Below, piece after piece: positions 48,337 through 57,640 of a DNA stretch of 64,000 nt (position 1 is the stretch's first letter; the number at the start of each line of letters is the position of its first letter). Under the pieces are notes generated by a model. The model saw only the letters and a list, made by a program, of their open reading frames with translations. It had not been told where the DNA came from and searched no databases. The translations under genes were made by a program, and so were the position numbers. The DNA comes from Streptomyces sp. DH41 (lineage in GTDB: Bacteria; Actinomycetota; Actinomycetes; Streptomycetales; Streptomycetaceae). The stretch lies in the NCBI RefSeq assembly GCF_029813785.1, contig NZ_JARVKY010000030.1, forward strand, positions 1-64,000. The letters are read 5' to 3'.

Positions 48337-48353
48337 CTTACGCGGTGGCGGTC

Positions 48354-51300
48354 CTACTGCTGCTGCTGCGGAGGAGGGGGCGATTGCCCGGGCTGCTGCT
48401 GCCCCGGCTGCGGATATCCGTAACCGGGCTGGGCATAGGGCTGCTCGGGCTGCGGGTACGGCTGCCCGGACTGCTGGGGGTACGGCTGTCCCGGCTGGGG
48501 TTGCTGCGGCTGGGCGGGCTGTGCGGGCTGTGCGAACTGGCCCGGCTGGCCGGGCTGTCCCGGCATGGGCTGGTGTCCGGGCATGGGCTGTCCCGGCATG
48601 GGCTGCCAGGGGCCGGGCTGTCCGGGGCCGGGCTGTCCGGGCATCGGCTGGCCGCCCGGGTAGCCCTGGCCCTGCGCCTGTCCCGGCAGTGGCGGTGCGG
48701 CCACCGGTGGCGGGTTGCCGTTGGACGTCCACAGGCCGTGCGACTGCTGGTGGCGGACGAAGTCCTCGGCGACCATCGCGGAGAGGTTGAAGTACGCCTC
48801 CCGCACCTTCGGCCGCATCATGTCGAGGTCGACCTCCGCACCGGCGGCCAGGTGCTCGTCGAACGGCACCACGACGACGCCCCGGCACCGCGTCTGGAAA
48901 TGGCCGACGATGTCATCGACCTTGATCATCTTGCCGGTCTCGCGGACCCCCGAGATGACGGTGATGGACCGCGAGACAAGGTCGGCGTACCCGTGGGCGG
49001 ACAGCCAGTCCAGCGTCGTACTGGCGCTGCTCGCCCCGTCCACGGACGGCGTCGAGATGATGATCAACTGGTCGGCGAGGTCGAGCACGCCACGCATGGC
49101 GCTGTAGAGCAGGCCGGTACCCGAGTCGGTGAGGATGATCGGGTACTGCTTGCCCAGCACGTCGATCGAGCGCCGGTAGTCCTCGTCGTTGAAGGTCGTG
49201 GACACGGCCGGGTCGACGTCGTTGGCGATGATCTCCAGCCCGGACGAGGCCTGGGAGGTGAACCGCCGGATGTCCATGTACGAGTTGAGGTGCGGGATCG
49301 CCTGGACGAGGTCGCGGATGGTGGCCCCCGTCTCCCGGCGCACCCGGCGGCCGAGCGTACCGGCGTCCGGGTTGGCGTCGATCGCGAGGATCTTGTCCTG
49401 CCGCTCGGTGGCGAGCGTGGAGCCGAGCGCGGTGGTGGTGGTCGTCTTGCCGACGCCGCCCTTGAGGCTGATGACGGCGATGCGGTAGCAGGACAGCACC
49501 GGGGTGCGGATCAACTCCAGCTTCCGCTGCCGCTCGGCCTCCTCCTTCTTGCCGCCCAGCTTGAACCGCGAACCGCCGGATGCCGGACGGCTGCTCTTCG
49601 CCTTCTGCTTCTTGTTGTTGAGCAGCCGGTCGGACGACAGCTCCACGGCCGCGGTGTAACCGAGCGGTGCCGCACCCGGGTTGGTGGGCTGACGCTGGTC
49701 GTGCTGTACGGGCTGCGGCCAGGCGGCACCGAGCCGGGGATCGGCGGGCTGCTGCGGCCCGGGTGCCTGACCCTGCTGGTATTGCTGGAACTGCTCCGGC
49801 TGACCGGGCTGACCGGGCTGCATCGGCTGCGGCGCGTGAGGTGTCCGCTGCGGCTGCTGGGCAGCGGGAACCGGCGGGCCCTGGACATCGCCCTGCGACT
49901 GGTGCGGTACGCCGGGATATGGCTGCTGCCCCTGCGGCGCGGTTGCCTGCGGAAAGCCGTAGCCACCGGGCTGCGCCGGGGGCTGAGGATGGGGAGCCGG
50001 CGCACCGGGCTGCGGGAACCCGAAACCGGCGGCGTCGGTCCCAGGGGCGGAAGCGGGAGCGCCGCCCGGCTGCTGCCCGATCGGAGGCTGCGGCGCCGCC
50101 GGAGGGGTGGCGCCCGGCTGGGGGAAGCCGTAGCCGGCCGGCGGAACGGGCTGTGCGGGCGCCTGGCTCGGTGGCATCGGCGCGGCGGCCGGCGGGTTCC
50201 ACGCGGCGGGCGCCGGCTGCGGAGCCTGCGGCTGGAAAGGAGGGTGCTGGGCCGGAACACCCGGCTGCTCGGGAGCGGCGGGCGCGGGCTGCGCGGGCCA
50301 CTGATGCGCCGGCGCGGGCGCCACGGGAGGGTACGACGGAGGCAGTGGCGGCACTTTACCCTGGACCACAGGCGGCGCGTCGGCCGGAACGGCGCCCCCG
50401 GGCACGGCGTCCTGCGGGTGGGGCACCGCGTCCTCGGGCTCGGGCTCGGGCGTGCTCACCGGAGCGGCCGGGGTGACCGGCTCGGGCTCACCCTCCTGAA
50501 CGGAGGAGGCAGGGCCGAACCCGTCCACGCCGTTGGCCACACCGTCGGAAAGGCCGTCGGACACGTCGGAGCCGACGCCGTCGTCCGCCGGACCGGACCC
50601 GTCGTCCGCGAGGGGCGCAGCGTCCTCGCCCGCCGCGCTGTCCTGTTCGCGGGCGTCGGCGAGTTCGGGACCGCCGTGGAGTTCCGGACCACCTGCAGGT
50701 TCCGGACCATCTGTTGGTTCCGGACGATCGGCGCGCTCGGGCTCGACATCGTCACCCGCCACAGCCAACGCCTCGCCCGGCGCGTCCGCACCGGCGTCGT
50801 CGGAAGCGATCACGGCGTCGTCCTCAGCGACGGCCCCGGGTTCGTCGGCCCCGGGCTCTGGCCGCGCGTCCTGCCCGGCGTCCTCCGCGGCGGCACGCTC
50901 GGCGATCTCCCGCTTCAGGGCAGCCGAGGAGAACCGCATCGTGGCGCCGCTCTCCAGGTCGCCGTTGTCGGGCTCCGGTTCCTGGGCGGGCGGGGGAGCG
51001 GGAGCCTGGAGCTGGAACCCGCCGGCCGGAAACGCCGGTGCGGCCGGGGGAGAGACCGGATCCGCGGCGGGCGCCGGTACGTCCGCGGCCTCAGGTTCGG
51101 GCAGCCCCCGCGGTTCCGGCTCGGGCTCGGCCTCCGGCCGCTCCTGCGTCTGCTGCGGCTCGAACCCACTCCCGACCGGCAGCCGGGGCACCCCGATCGG
51201 TGGCGTGGGCGGCGTGAACGGCGCTTCCGGGCCGGGCGGGGGCGGCGCCGAGAACGGCGCCCCCGGACCACCCTGCGGCGCAGGCGACGGAGTCAGCCCC

Positions 51301-51479
51301 TGAGTCGGGCCCTGTCCTTGCCCCTGACCCGATCCGCCCGACGCGTTCTGGGTGTACCAGGCGGGCGGCGCGTAGTCGATGGTGAACTCGCCCGTCGTCT
51401 CAATCGCTGACTCCGCGTCGGGTTGGTCATCGCCGGGTGTAGCCCAGCCCCCGCGGTTCCCGTCCCGATCGCTGCTCAC
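48354..51479 (-). CDS. EspI-like proline-rich MinD/ParA-type ATPase of the ESX locus
   Basis: Protein of 1041 aa. The first ~630 residues are Pro/Ala/Gln/Gly-rich and disordered-looking. A SIMIBI-class ATPase follows (deviant Walker A SLKGGVGKTTTT; Walker B-like IILTDSGTG; LAIDANPDAGTLG), and the last ~130 residues are a Pro/Gln/Gly tail (QPGQP units). The layout resembles mycobacterial EspI, which regulates ESX-1 in response to ATP level; that role here is inference. GTG start with AGGAGGAACT. No membrane helix. Next to EccE and the 282-aa protein on the same strand. Confidence 0.8.
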   Translation of the reverse strand: MSSDRDGNRGGWATPGDDQPDAESAIETTGEFTIDYAPPAWYTQNASGGSGQGQGQGPTQGLTPSPAPQGGPGAPFSAPPPPGPEAPFTPPTPPIGVPRLPVGSGFEPQQTQERPEAEPEPEPRGLPEPEAADVPAPAADPVSPPAAPAFPAGGFQLQAPAPPPAQEPEPDNGDLESGATMRFSSAALKREIAERAAAEDAGQDARPEPGADEPGAVAEDDAVIASDDAGADAPGEALAVAGDDVEPERADRPEPTDGPEPAGGPELHGGPELADAREQDSAAGEDAAPLADDGSGPADDGVGSDVSDGLSDGVANGVDGFGPASSVQEGEPEPVTPAAPVSTPEPEPEDAVPHPQDAVPGGAVPADAPPVVQGKVPPLPPSYPPVAPAPAHQWPAQPAPAAPEQPGVPAQHPPFQPQAPQPAPAAWNPPAAAPMPPSQAPAQPVPPAGYGFPQPGATPPAAPQPPIGQQPGGAPASAPGTDAAGFGFPQPGAPAPHPQPPAQPGGYGFPQATAPQGQQPYPGVPHQSQGDVQGPPVPAAQQPQRTPHAPQPMQPGQPGQPEQFQQYQQGQAPGPQQPADPRLGAAWPQPVQHDQRQPTNPGAAPLGYTAAVELSSDRLLNNKKQKAKSSRPASGGSRFKLGGKKEEAERQRKLELIRTPVLSCYRIAVISLKGGVGKTTTTTALGSTLATERQDKILAIDANPDAGTLGRRVRRETGATIRDLVQAIPHLNSYMDIRRFTSQASSGLEIIANDVDPAVSTTFNDEDYRRSIDVLGKQYPIILTDSGTGLLYSAMRGVLDLADQLIIISTPSVDGASSASTTLDWLSAHGYADLVSRSITVISGVRETGKMIKVDDIVGHFQTRCRGVVVVPFDEHLAAGAEVDLDMMRPKVREAYFNLSAMVAEDFVRHQQSHGLWTSNGNPPPVAAPPLPGQAQGQGYPGGQPMPGQPGPGQPGPWQPMPGQPMPGHQPMPGQPGQPGQFAQPAQPAQPQQPQPGQPYPQQSGQPYPQPEQPYAQPGYGYPQPGQQQPGQSPPPPQQQQ

Positions 51480-51769
51480 AGTTCCTCCTGGTGTGGTCGA
51501 GCACCCTCATGCCGTGCTGGGGCGACCCTTGCTTGTCATTCGCAATTGTCCGAGGCCGTCCGAGGTCGTCCGATCCACGGGCTCTCCCCCTGGGACGCCG
51601 CACCCGGTCCACAGGTTCTCGCGCCGCGCCGTGACCCAGCCTAATCACCACAGGTACTGCCCCGGCAGCCCCGTCCACCCCTCGACGCCCGCCGATTCCG
51701 GCATCCCTGACGGCAGGGTCGCGTACGTGTGCCCGACGCAAGGTGGCAAACCGGTTGATAAGCGGTCGG

Positions 51770-52618
51770 TCAGTCCATTCGACGTGGCGTGCCCAGGAGT
51801 CCGACCTCGGCATCCGTCGGCTGCGTCATCACGTACTGCCGGTCACGGTCGGCACACCAGAGGGTGACACCGTCGGCGAGAGTCGGCAGTGAGTCCACGT
51901 CGCCTCTCGGCAGGGCCATGGTGCGTCCCAGCTCCGCGGCCTCGTTCGGTGATACCCGCTGCACACCCACAAGGCGCGCCTGCCGTATCAGCCGGGGCGC
52001 GACGGGGCTGAGATAGGGAAGAAGCGTCAGCACCGACTTCCAGGGGCCGGACACCACCCGTCCCCGCGGTGGGCGCATACCGCAGTCGCGCACCACCAGC
52101 ACCGGCGTGCCGGCCGAGGCGCCCAGCGGCGGCACCCGCCCCACGTCGTAGACCGCGAGCCCGTTCTGGCCGCCGCCCATGGCGTGGACCATCTGCGTCC
52201 ACGCGTGCGCCCGCCCGGTCTCCACGGCCACTCTTGCGCCGGTCGCCGCGGCCCGCAGCGCGAACACCTGGGCCGTCCACAGCCCGCCGATGAGGACGAC
52301 CTCGTACGGCGTGGGCCGGTTCAACCCCAGTACGGCGGAGTGCCCGTCGGCGTCCACCCCGATGACGACGCCGTCGTCCCCAATGGGCAGCGACAGCGTG
52401 TCCAGGTCGTCCGCGGACAGCGTGTGCCGTCCGTGGCGCGGGCCGAGCAGGCCGAAGCCGGCGTGCAGCAGATCGCGAGCCCGTCGGGCGGCGGACGGCT
52501 GTGTGTCTCCGGACGCCGCCGGAGCCGCCGGTGCGGCCGGTGCGGCCGGTGCGTGTGACGGACCGGGAGCTCCGTGCGCGTCCGGCCCGTCAGTGGTCTG
52601 TGTCGTCGTGGCGTTCAC
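51770..52618 (-). CDS. ESX-locus protein of unknown function downstream of eccE
   Basis: 282-aa protein I do not recognise beyond its position. An N-terminal Ala/Pro stretch (PAAPAAPAAPAA) precedes a globular part with VLGLNRPTPYEVVLIGGLWTAQ, RAAATGARVAVETGRAHAWTQ and SPNEAAELGRTMALP, suggesting a Rossmann-like or cyclic-nucleotide-like alpha/beta fold. No signal or membrane helix. The GTG start at 52618 overlaps the EccE stop by 4 bp, so it is translated with EccE and probably acts at the cytoplasmic face of the secretion machine. Confidence 0.78.
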   Translation of the reverse strand: MNATTTQTTDGPDAHGAPGPSHAPAAPAAPAAPAASGDTQPSAARRARDLLHAGFGLLGPRHGRHTLSADDLDTLSLPIGDDGVVIGVDADGHSAVLGLNRPTPYEVVLIGGLWTAQVFALRAAATGARVAVETGRAHAWTQMVHAMGGGQNGLAVYDVGRVPPLGASAGTPVLVVRDCGMRPPRGRVVSGPWKSVLTLLPYLSPVAPRLIRQARLVGVQRVSPNEAAELGRTMALPRGDVDSLPTLADGVTLWCADRDRQYVMTQPTDAEVGLLGTPRRMD

Positions 52619-53934
52619 CGGACACCTCCCAGGGGCAGAGTGGCGAGCACACCCGGCAGTTGCTCCCGGTCGAGCCGCGTCAGCGCGGCACCCGCATCCC
52701 GCGCCGCGCTCTCCAACGCGCGCCGGGCTTCGGCGAGTTCGTCCGCGCTGCGGCCGGTGACCCGAAGATGGCCGCGAAGCGCCATCTCCCGCTGGTCCGC
52801 GCGCTCGAGGGTGACACTGACCGTGGTGGCGAGAGCGGGGACCGCCGTGACCCGTGCCACGAACTGGGGCAGTGACGGCCCGCGGTCGCCGTCCAGTTGC
52901 GGCCACCTGCGAATCCAGTACGTGGTGTGCCGGCGGTTGTCGCAGCGCCAGCTGCGGCCCGACTCCTCGGTACGTCTCTCGTGCCGGTCGGCCCGTCCCG
53001 CCTCGGCCGTCACCAGCGGGTTGGCGCAGGCCGACGTGGCGATGGCCGACGTCAGCTCCTCCTCGTCGAGCACAGTGGCGCGGAATCCGGCGCCGGTCAG
53101 CCTGCTGGCGAGGTGGTCGGCGGCCCGCACGACACACTTCTGAGCACCGAGCAGACCGCCGCCCCGGGCCGCCACGGCGTCCGGGCACAACTCCGGGGTG
53201 ACCTTCAGCGCGATCCAGGTGATGCGTACCGCGGGAGCGCCGGTCTGTTCCTGCAACGGCGCGTAGTTGCTGACGGCCACGGACTGCCGCGGCAGGTGCA
53301 GCGCGGGCGCGGGCTGCGTGTGCAGCACGATCTGCGCCGACTCCAGGCGGATCCCGTCCACCTCGAGAGCGTCCCGCACCAGGGCCAGCGGCAGCGGTCG
53401 CCGGCTCCGCTCGGCACGCAGGGCGGTGGCGTCGGCTTCGACCTGCACCACCGCGGTGACGAACGTGCCGTCCCCGACGATACCGACGGGCCGCCGCTCC
53501 CGGCCTCCGTACGCGTAGGTGCGCAGGCTCGGATCGCACTCCACGGCCGGGGCGAGTCCCGGCTCCGTGCCCGGCGCTATCACCAGCTTCGCGGCGCGCT
53601 TGCGCCGGACGCGCAGGGCCCGTGCCGTGGCCACCCACTCGGGCACGGAGCGGCCCCGGCGGCGTACGAAGGCCAGCAGGACCAACACGACGGCGACGAC
53701 GGCGGCGACGGCCAGGGCCACGGTGCCGATGGCCCATCCGGTGAGGAGAACGGCGGCCGCGAGCTCCACCAGCACGATCCGTTGCAGCCGGGACGGCCCC
53801 GGCCTGCCCGTACGCAGCTTCAGGTGGGGTCCGCCTCGCGCGGAAGGCTGTCGCGCCGCCCGTGACGCCGGTTCGGCGGAACCGTTTGTCCGGGCCCGGT
53901 CACGGCCCGAGGTCCGCGTTCCGGAAGCCATCAC
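52615..53934 (-). CDS. eccE: Type VII secretion protein EccE
   Basis: EccE (439 aa) is a membrane component of the ESX complex periphery. Two adjacent N-terminal helices (RIVLVELAAAVLLTGWAIG; VALAVAAVVAVVLVLLAFV) are followed by a soluble domain (TYAYGGRERRPVGIVGDGTFVTAVVQVE; YAPLQEQTGAPAVRITWIALKV) matching the family. GTG (53934) and ATG (53931) are adjacent candidate starts with GGGGGG upstream. Divergent from eccB across 214 bp that must hold both promoters. Confidence 0.85.
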   Translation of the reverse strand: MMASGTRTSGRDRARTNGSAEPASRAARQPSARGGPHLKLRTGRPGPSRLQRIVLVELAAAVLLTGWAIGTVALAVAAVVAVVLVLLAFVRRRGRSVPEWVATARALRVRRKRAAKLVIAPGTEPGLAPAVECDPSLRTYAYGGRERRPVGIVGDGTFVTAVVQVEADATALRAERSRRPLPLALVRDALEVDGIRLESAQIVLHTQPAPALHLPRQSVAVSNYAPLQEQTGAPAVRITWIALKVTPELCPDAVAARGGGLLGAQKCVVRAADHLASRLTGAGFRATVLDEEELTSAIATSACANPLVTAEAGRADRHERRTEESGRSWRCDNRRHTTYWIRRWPQLDGDRGPSLPQFVARVTAVPALATTVSVTLERADQREMALRGHLRVTGRSADELAEARRALESAARDAGAALTRLDREQLPGVLATLPLGGVR

Positions 53935-54148
53935 TCCATCCCCCCAATTCGCTCACAACTCGCTGAGATACCAGCACCGTGCCAGATCCCAGCGGGCCCA
54001 GGCACCCTACCCGCTCCCCAAGTCCCTCCCCGCAGCAGGCATAGTAGGGGCCGCGTCCGACATCGGTGGGCGGGGGACGGTGGTCCCCGGCATCGCCCAT
54101 GCGGACCACGGGCGGACACGGGTGGCACACGGGGAGAGACACGCACCA

Positions 54149-55684
54149 ATGACATCTCGGCGGGATCAGCTCAACGCCTACACCTTCGCGAAGCGCCGCC
54201 TGCTCGCGGCCTTCGTCCAGTCCTTCCCGCACGGGTCCGAGGAAGGCGCGCCACGCCCCCTGCGGGGCGTCGTGCCCGGACTCATCATCGGCGTGATCGT
54301 CATGGCGGTCTTCGGCGCCTGGGGCATGTTCAAGCCCACCGCGCCCAAGGGCTGGGACACCCCCAACGAGAAGGTGATCGTCGCCGACAAGTCGACCACC
54401 CGGTATGTCGTCCTGAAAACCGGCGACGAGGTCCAGCTGCACCCCGTCCTCAACATGGCGTCGGCGAAACTCCTGCTGGCCCCCAACAAGGGCGACGTCG
54501 TCACCGTCAGTGAATCGCTCCTCGACAGCGGCAAGATCCCGCACGGTGTCACCATCGGCATCCCGTACGCCCCGGACCGGCTGCCCTCCGACGAGGAAGC
54601 GGGCACCGCCAAGCGCTGGGTCGTCTGTGAGCGGCCGAGTGCGGGCGGCCGGTCCATCCAGAAGGCCACGCTGGTTCTCGCCGACCGTGAGAAGAAACTG
54701 ACCGAGGGCAAGCAGAAGTTGACCGGCGGCGAACTGCTCTACGTGGCGGACCCCGACGGCAAGCGCTTCGTCGTGGACTCCGGTGGCACGGCCTATCAGG
54801 TCGACAAGACGGACACCGGGTCCGACCTGGAACTGCTGCTGCGCACCGTCGTCGGCTCCGGGCGCGAGCCCCAGCGGGTGTCCCGCGAGTGGCTGGCGAC
54901 CCTCCACCAGGGCGACCCGATCACGTTCCCGGAGATCGAGGGCACTCCCGGCGCCCCCGCCGGCGCCCCCGGGCAGCTCGGTGAGTCGGCCGACAAGGTC
55001 GGCACGGTGCTCAAGGCGTTCGACAACAACAAGGAGCAGTACTACGTCGTGCTGCGGGGACGGGTCGCGCCGGTGTCCGCCTTCGTCGCGCAGCTGCTGC
55101 TGTTCAGCAAGGACCTGGCTCAGGTCGGGCAGGCCGGTCAGGCCCTGGAGATGAGCCCCGGGGCCATCGTCCCCGGCAAGCCCTTCGGTACCGAGTACGC
55201 CTGGCCGACCGGCACCCCCGAAGCCGTCAACGAGGCGTCGGACGCCAAGGGCAGCCGCAACACCGTCTGCAACGTCCTGCGAGGAGTCGGTGGCAAGGGA
55301 TCCACCACGCTCAGCACCTGGGCGGGCACCGACTTCCCGACCGACCTCCCCTCCGGATCGTCCAGTGCCTACGTGACACCGGGCTCCGGACAGCTCTACC
55401 GCCAGTTCAAGGGCGCGCAGACGAAGGCGGGCCCCGTCTTCCTGGTCACCGACACCGGTCTCCGCCACGTCCTGCAGTCGAACTCGGACAGCGCCACCGA
55501 CGACGCCGGGATCGGCATGTCGGCACAGGAGAAGAAGGAAATGGAGCAGGAGGCCCAGCAGGCCCAGACGCGCCTGGGCTACGCCGACGTGGATCCCGCC
55601 CCGATCCCCGCCGCCTGGTCGGCGTTCCTTCCCACGGGCCCCCGCCTGTCCACGGCCGCGGCACGCCAGCCGCAGGGCTCCTAG
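54149..55684 (+). CDS. eccB: Type VII secretion protein EccB
   Basis: EccB (511 aa), a single-pass core subunit. The cytoplasmic N-terminus MTSRRDQLNAYTFAKRRLLAAFV is the family signature, followed by one membrane helix (PGLIIGVIVMAVFGAWGMF, about 44-63). A large extracellular repeat domain follows, in which WVVCE and TVCNVL supply the usual conserved Cys pair. ATG 54149 with GGGGAGAG upstream. Mycosin follows after 16 bp. Confidence 0.93.
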   Translation: MTSRRDQLNAYTFAKRRLLAAFVQSFPHGSEEGAPRPLRGVVPGLIIGVIVMAVFGAWGMFKPTAPKGWDTPNEKVIVADKSTTRYVVLKTGDEVQLHPVLNMASAKLLLAPNKGDVVTVSESLLDSGKIPHGVTIGIPYAPDRLPSDEEAGTAKRWVVCERPSAGGRSIQKATLVLADREKKLTEGKQKLTGGELLYVADPDGKRFVVDSGGTAYQVDKTDTGSDLELLLRTVVGSGREPQRVSREWLATLHQGDPITFPEIEGTPGAPAGAPGQLGESADKVGTVLKAFDNNKEQYYVVLRGRVAPVSAFVAQLLLFSKDLAQVGQAGQALEMSPGAIVPGKPFGTEYAWPTGTPEAVNEASDAKGSRNTVCNVLRGVGGKGSTTLSTWAGTDFPTDLPSGSSSAYVTPGSGQLYRQFKGAQTKAGPVFLVTDTGLRHVLQSNSDSATDDAGIGMSAQEKKEMEQEAQQAQTRLGYADVDPAPIPAAWSAFLPTGPRLSTAAARQPQGS

Positions 55685-55700
55685 GAGGGACGCCACCACC

Positions 55701-56966
55701 ATGCGACCCACGTGCCTCCGCGCCCTTCCGACGGCAGCCGCGGCGACCCTGCTGGTAGCGATCTCCGTGGTCGGTGCGCCACCGGCAGCGGCGGAAGACG
55801 ACTTCTCCGGCCAGTGCGAATACCCCAATGCCACCTACCCGGGCCGCCCCTGGTCCCTCCAGCGGGTCCAGCTCGACGAACTGTGGACCGAGTCCAAGGG
55901 CAAGGGCGTACGGGTCGCCGTCATCGACACCGGCGTCGACGTGGCGAACCCGCAGCTGAAGAGCGCGGTGGACGTCAAGAGCGGCCGCAACTTCCTGCCC
56001 AAGGACCTGAAGGACGAAGACGGCGACCCCATCGACCGGGGCAACGAGAACGGCACCACCGACACCGTCGGCCACGGCACCAAGGTCGCCGGCATCATCG
56101 CCGCCCGGCCCGACGACAGGACCGGCTTCGTGGGCCTGGCCCCCGAGGCGACCATCATCCCGATCCAGCAGAACGACGCGGAGGGCAACGGCGACACCGA
56201 CACCCTCGCCAAGTCGATCCGCTACGCGGTCGAGGCCGGAGCCGACGTCATCAACATCTCGCAGGACACCGCGGGCGCCGCCGAACCGGACCCGAAGCTG
56301 GAAGCCGCCGTCGACGACGCCCTGGCCAAGGAGATCGTCATCGTCGCGTCGGCGGGCAACGACGGACTCGGCGGCAACATCAAGAAGACCTACCCCGCCT
56401 CCTACGAGGGCGTCCTCGCCGTCGCCGCCTCCGACCGCAACAACGAACGCGCGTCCTTCTCGCAGTCCGGCGACTTCGTCGACGTCGCGGCCCCGGGCGT
56501 CGACATGATCTCGACCGTCCCCAGGGGTGGCCACTGCGCCGACAACGGCACGAGTTTCTCCGCGCCGTACGTCTCGGGTGTCGCGGCGCTCATCAAGGGC
56601 GAGCACCCCACCTGGACCCAGCGCCAGATCGTGGCCCAGATCGAACAGACCGCGGAACGCACCATCTCCGGTCACGACCGCCTGGTCGGCTGGGGCGTGG
56701 TGGACCCGGTCCGCGCTCTGACGGAGGACGACCGGCCGATCGAGTCGCCCAGGCCCCAAGAGGGCTTGGCCAAGGCCGAGGCACCGGTCGCGGCGAAACT
56801 CCCACTCGGCGAGACGGCCGACGAACGCAACACCCGCCTCGCGACCTACGTGGCCGTCGGCGCGACGGTGCTGGTGGTGGGCCTGAGCGGGGCTGCGGTG
56901 GCGATCAGGGACGCGCGCAGAAGGACGCGTACCGCGGAAGTTCGCAGCGGTCGTAGTGCAACGTGA
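55701..56966 (+). CDS. mycP: Mycosin-type S8 serine protease (MycP), first copy
   Basis: Membrane-anchored subtilisin-like protease (421 aa) of the ESX system. Signal peptide (cleavage near AAAE), then catalytic Asp in VAVIDTGVD, His in VGHGTKVAG and Ser in NGTSFSAPYVSG. A C-terminal helix (ATYVAVGATVLVVGLSGAAVA) and a basic tail anchor it. Mycosins stabilise the ESX complex and process some substrates. Start 55701 with GAGGGA upstream. Co-transcribed with eccB. Confidence 0.93.
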   Translation: MRPTCLRALPTAAAATLLVAISVVGAPPAAAEDDFSGQCEYPNATYPGRPWSLQRVQLDELWTESKGKGVRVAVIDTGVDVANPQLKSAVDVKSGRNFLPKDLKDEDGDPIDRGNENGTTDTVGHGTKVAGIIAARPDDRTGFVGLAPEATIIPIQQNDAEGNGDTDTLAKSIRYAVEAGADVINISQDTAGAAEPDPKLEAAVDDALAKEIVIVASAGNDGLGGNIKKTYPASYEGVLAVAASDRNNERASFSQSGDFVDVAAPGVDMISTVPRGGHCADNGTSFSAPYVSGVAALIKGEHPTWTQRQIVAQIEQTAERTISGHDRLVGWGVVDPVRALTEDDRPIESPRPQEGLAKAEAPVAAKLPLGETADERNTRLATYVAVGATVLVVGLSGAAVAIRDARRRTRTAEVRSGRSAT

Positions 56967-57079
56967 GGAAACACCGTTCGACCATCGCAGGGACGTCAAC
57001 ACCCCGGCGGAGACCGTGTTGAAGGAGTGAAGATGGCCGGAACGTGCGCGAGTTGCAGCACTTCTGTTGCATATCGCGG

Positions 57080-57108
57080 TTGGGGCTGTCGGTGTCAGTT
57101 ATTAGAGT
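57080..57108 (+). promoter_or_regulatory. Candidate promoter of the ESX substrate operon
   Basis: TTGGGG (57080-57085), 17-bp spacer, TAGAGT (57103-57108) in the 239-bp gap after the first mycosin gene. Downstream there is a GGGGAAAAC direct repeat (about 57172-57194) just before the ribosome site of the 144-aa gene. Confidence 0.5.
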
Positions 57109-57205
57109 GGTGCGATGGTGGCCGTGATCGCTCCAGCGGCCTGTCGACTCGCGGGGGACAGGGCGCAACACGGGGAAAACGGGGAAAACGGGGAGGGATA
57201 GCACA

Positions 57206-57640
57206 GTGCTTCCTGCAGAGATGGGCGGCGGAGCCGCAGACGTGCGCCGTGGCGTGATGGCGCTCTCGACGTTCAAGAAGCGGGTGGACGACCTGCTCAA
57301 GACCTTCGAGGACTCGGCGGGCGGTGCGTCCAAGGTCGGCACCCACAGCCTGCCGGAGACCGCCTTCGCCAGCGGCGCCTTCCCGGAGGGCAAACAGCTC
57401 CACCTGGAGTACGAGCGCGTCCACGAGCGGATCACCGCACTGTCGAAGTCGCTCGGCCTCCAACTGGAGGCCATGCAGATCGCCGTGCACGGAGTGGACG
57501 TCACCTTCGACAACCTCGAGGACGAACAGCGCCAGCGGTTCCACGAGATCCGGCTCGAGGTCAACCAAGCGCGCGAAGAGATGCTCGAGCGCCAGAACGA
57601 GCGGAACAACCGCGCTGACCGAACCGACGCGGGGTACTGA
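57206..57640 (+). CDS. Small helical ESX-locus protein, candidate substrate or partner
   Basis: 144-aa protein without recognisable family. It is almost entirely helical: STFKKRVDDLLKTFEDSAGG, LEYERVHERITALSKSLGLQLEAMQIAVHG, and EQRQRFHEIRLEVNQAREEMLERQNER, the last able to form a coiled coil. It has no Trp-X-Gly motif. GTG start with GGAGGG upstream. The stop overlaps the next start (TGATG), so the two products are made together and may form a heterodimer, as PE/PPE or Esx pairs do. That analogy is inference. Confidence 0.75.
   Translation: MLPAEMGGGAADVRRGVMALSTFKKRVDDLLKTFEDSAGGASKVGTHSLPETAFASGAFPEGKQLHLEYERVHERITALSKSLGLQLEAMQIAVHGVDVTFDNLEDEQRQRFHEIRLEVNQAREEMLERQNERNNRADRTDAGY

Larger units (their letters stand above)
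47998..48353. promoter_or_regulatory. Gap between ABC operon and EspI-like gene
   Basis: 356 bp with no convincing gene. It holds the promoter of the ABC operon (minus strand) and the terminator of the EspI-like gene, both listed separately, plus short direct repeats (TTGAACAGA/GTGAACAGG near 48058-48076). Confidence 0.65.

Noticed and set aside
51770..53737. Single 655-aa protein spanning this range
   Set aside because: The N-terminal part is the wrong frame of EccE; the GTG at 52618 with GGGAGG upstream overlaps the EccE stop.
57027..57257. 76-aa frame with Cys-rich start and good AAGGAG site after the mycosin
   Set aside because: It overlaps the candidate promoter and runs 52 bp into the next gene; composition is not protein-like. 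The Shine-Dalgarno match may be chance, although a leader peptide is not fully excluded.
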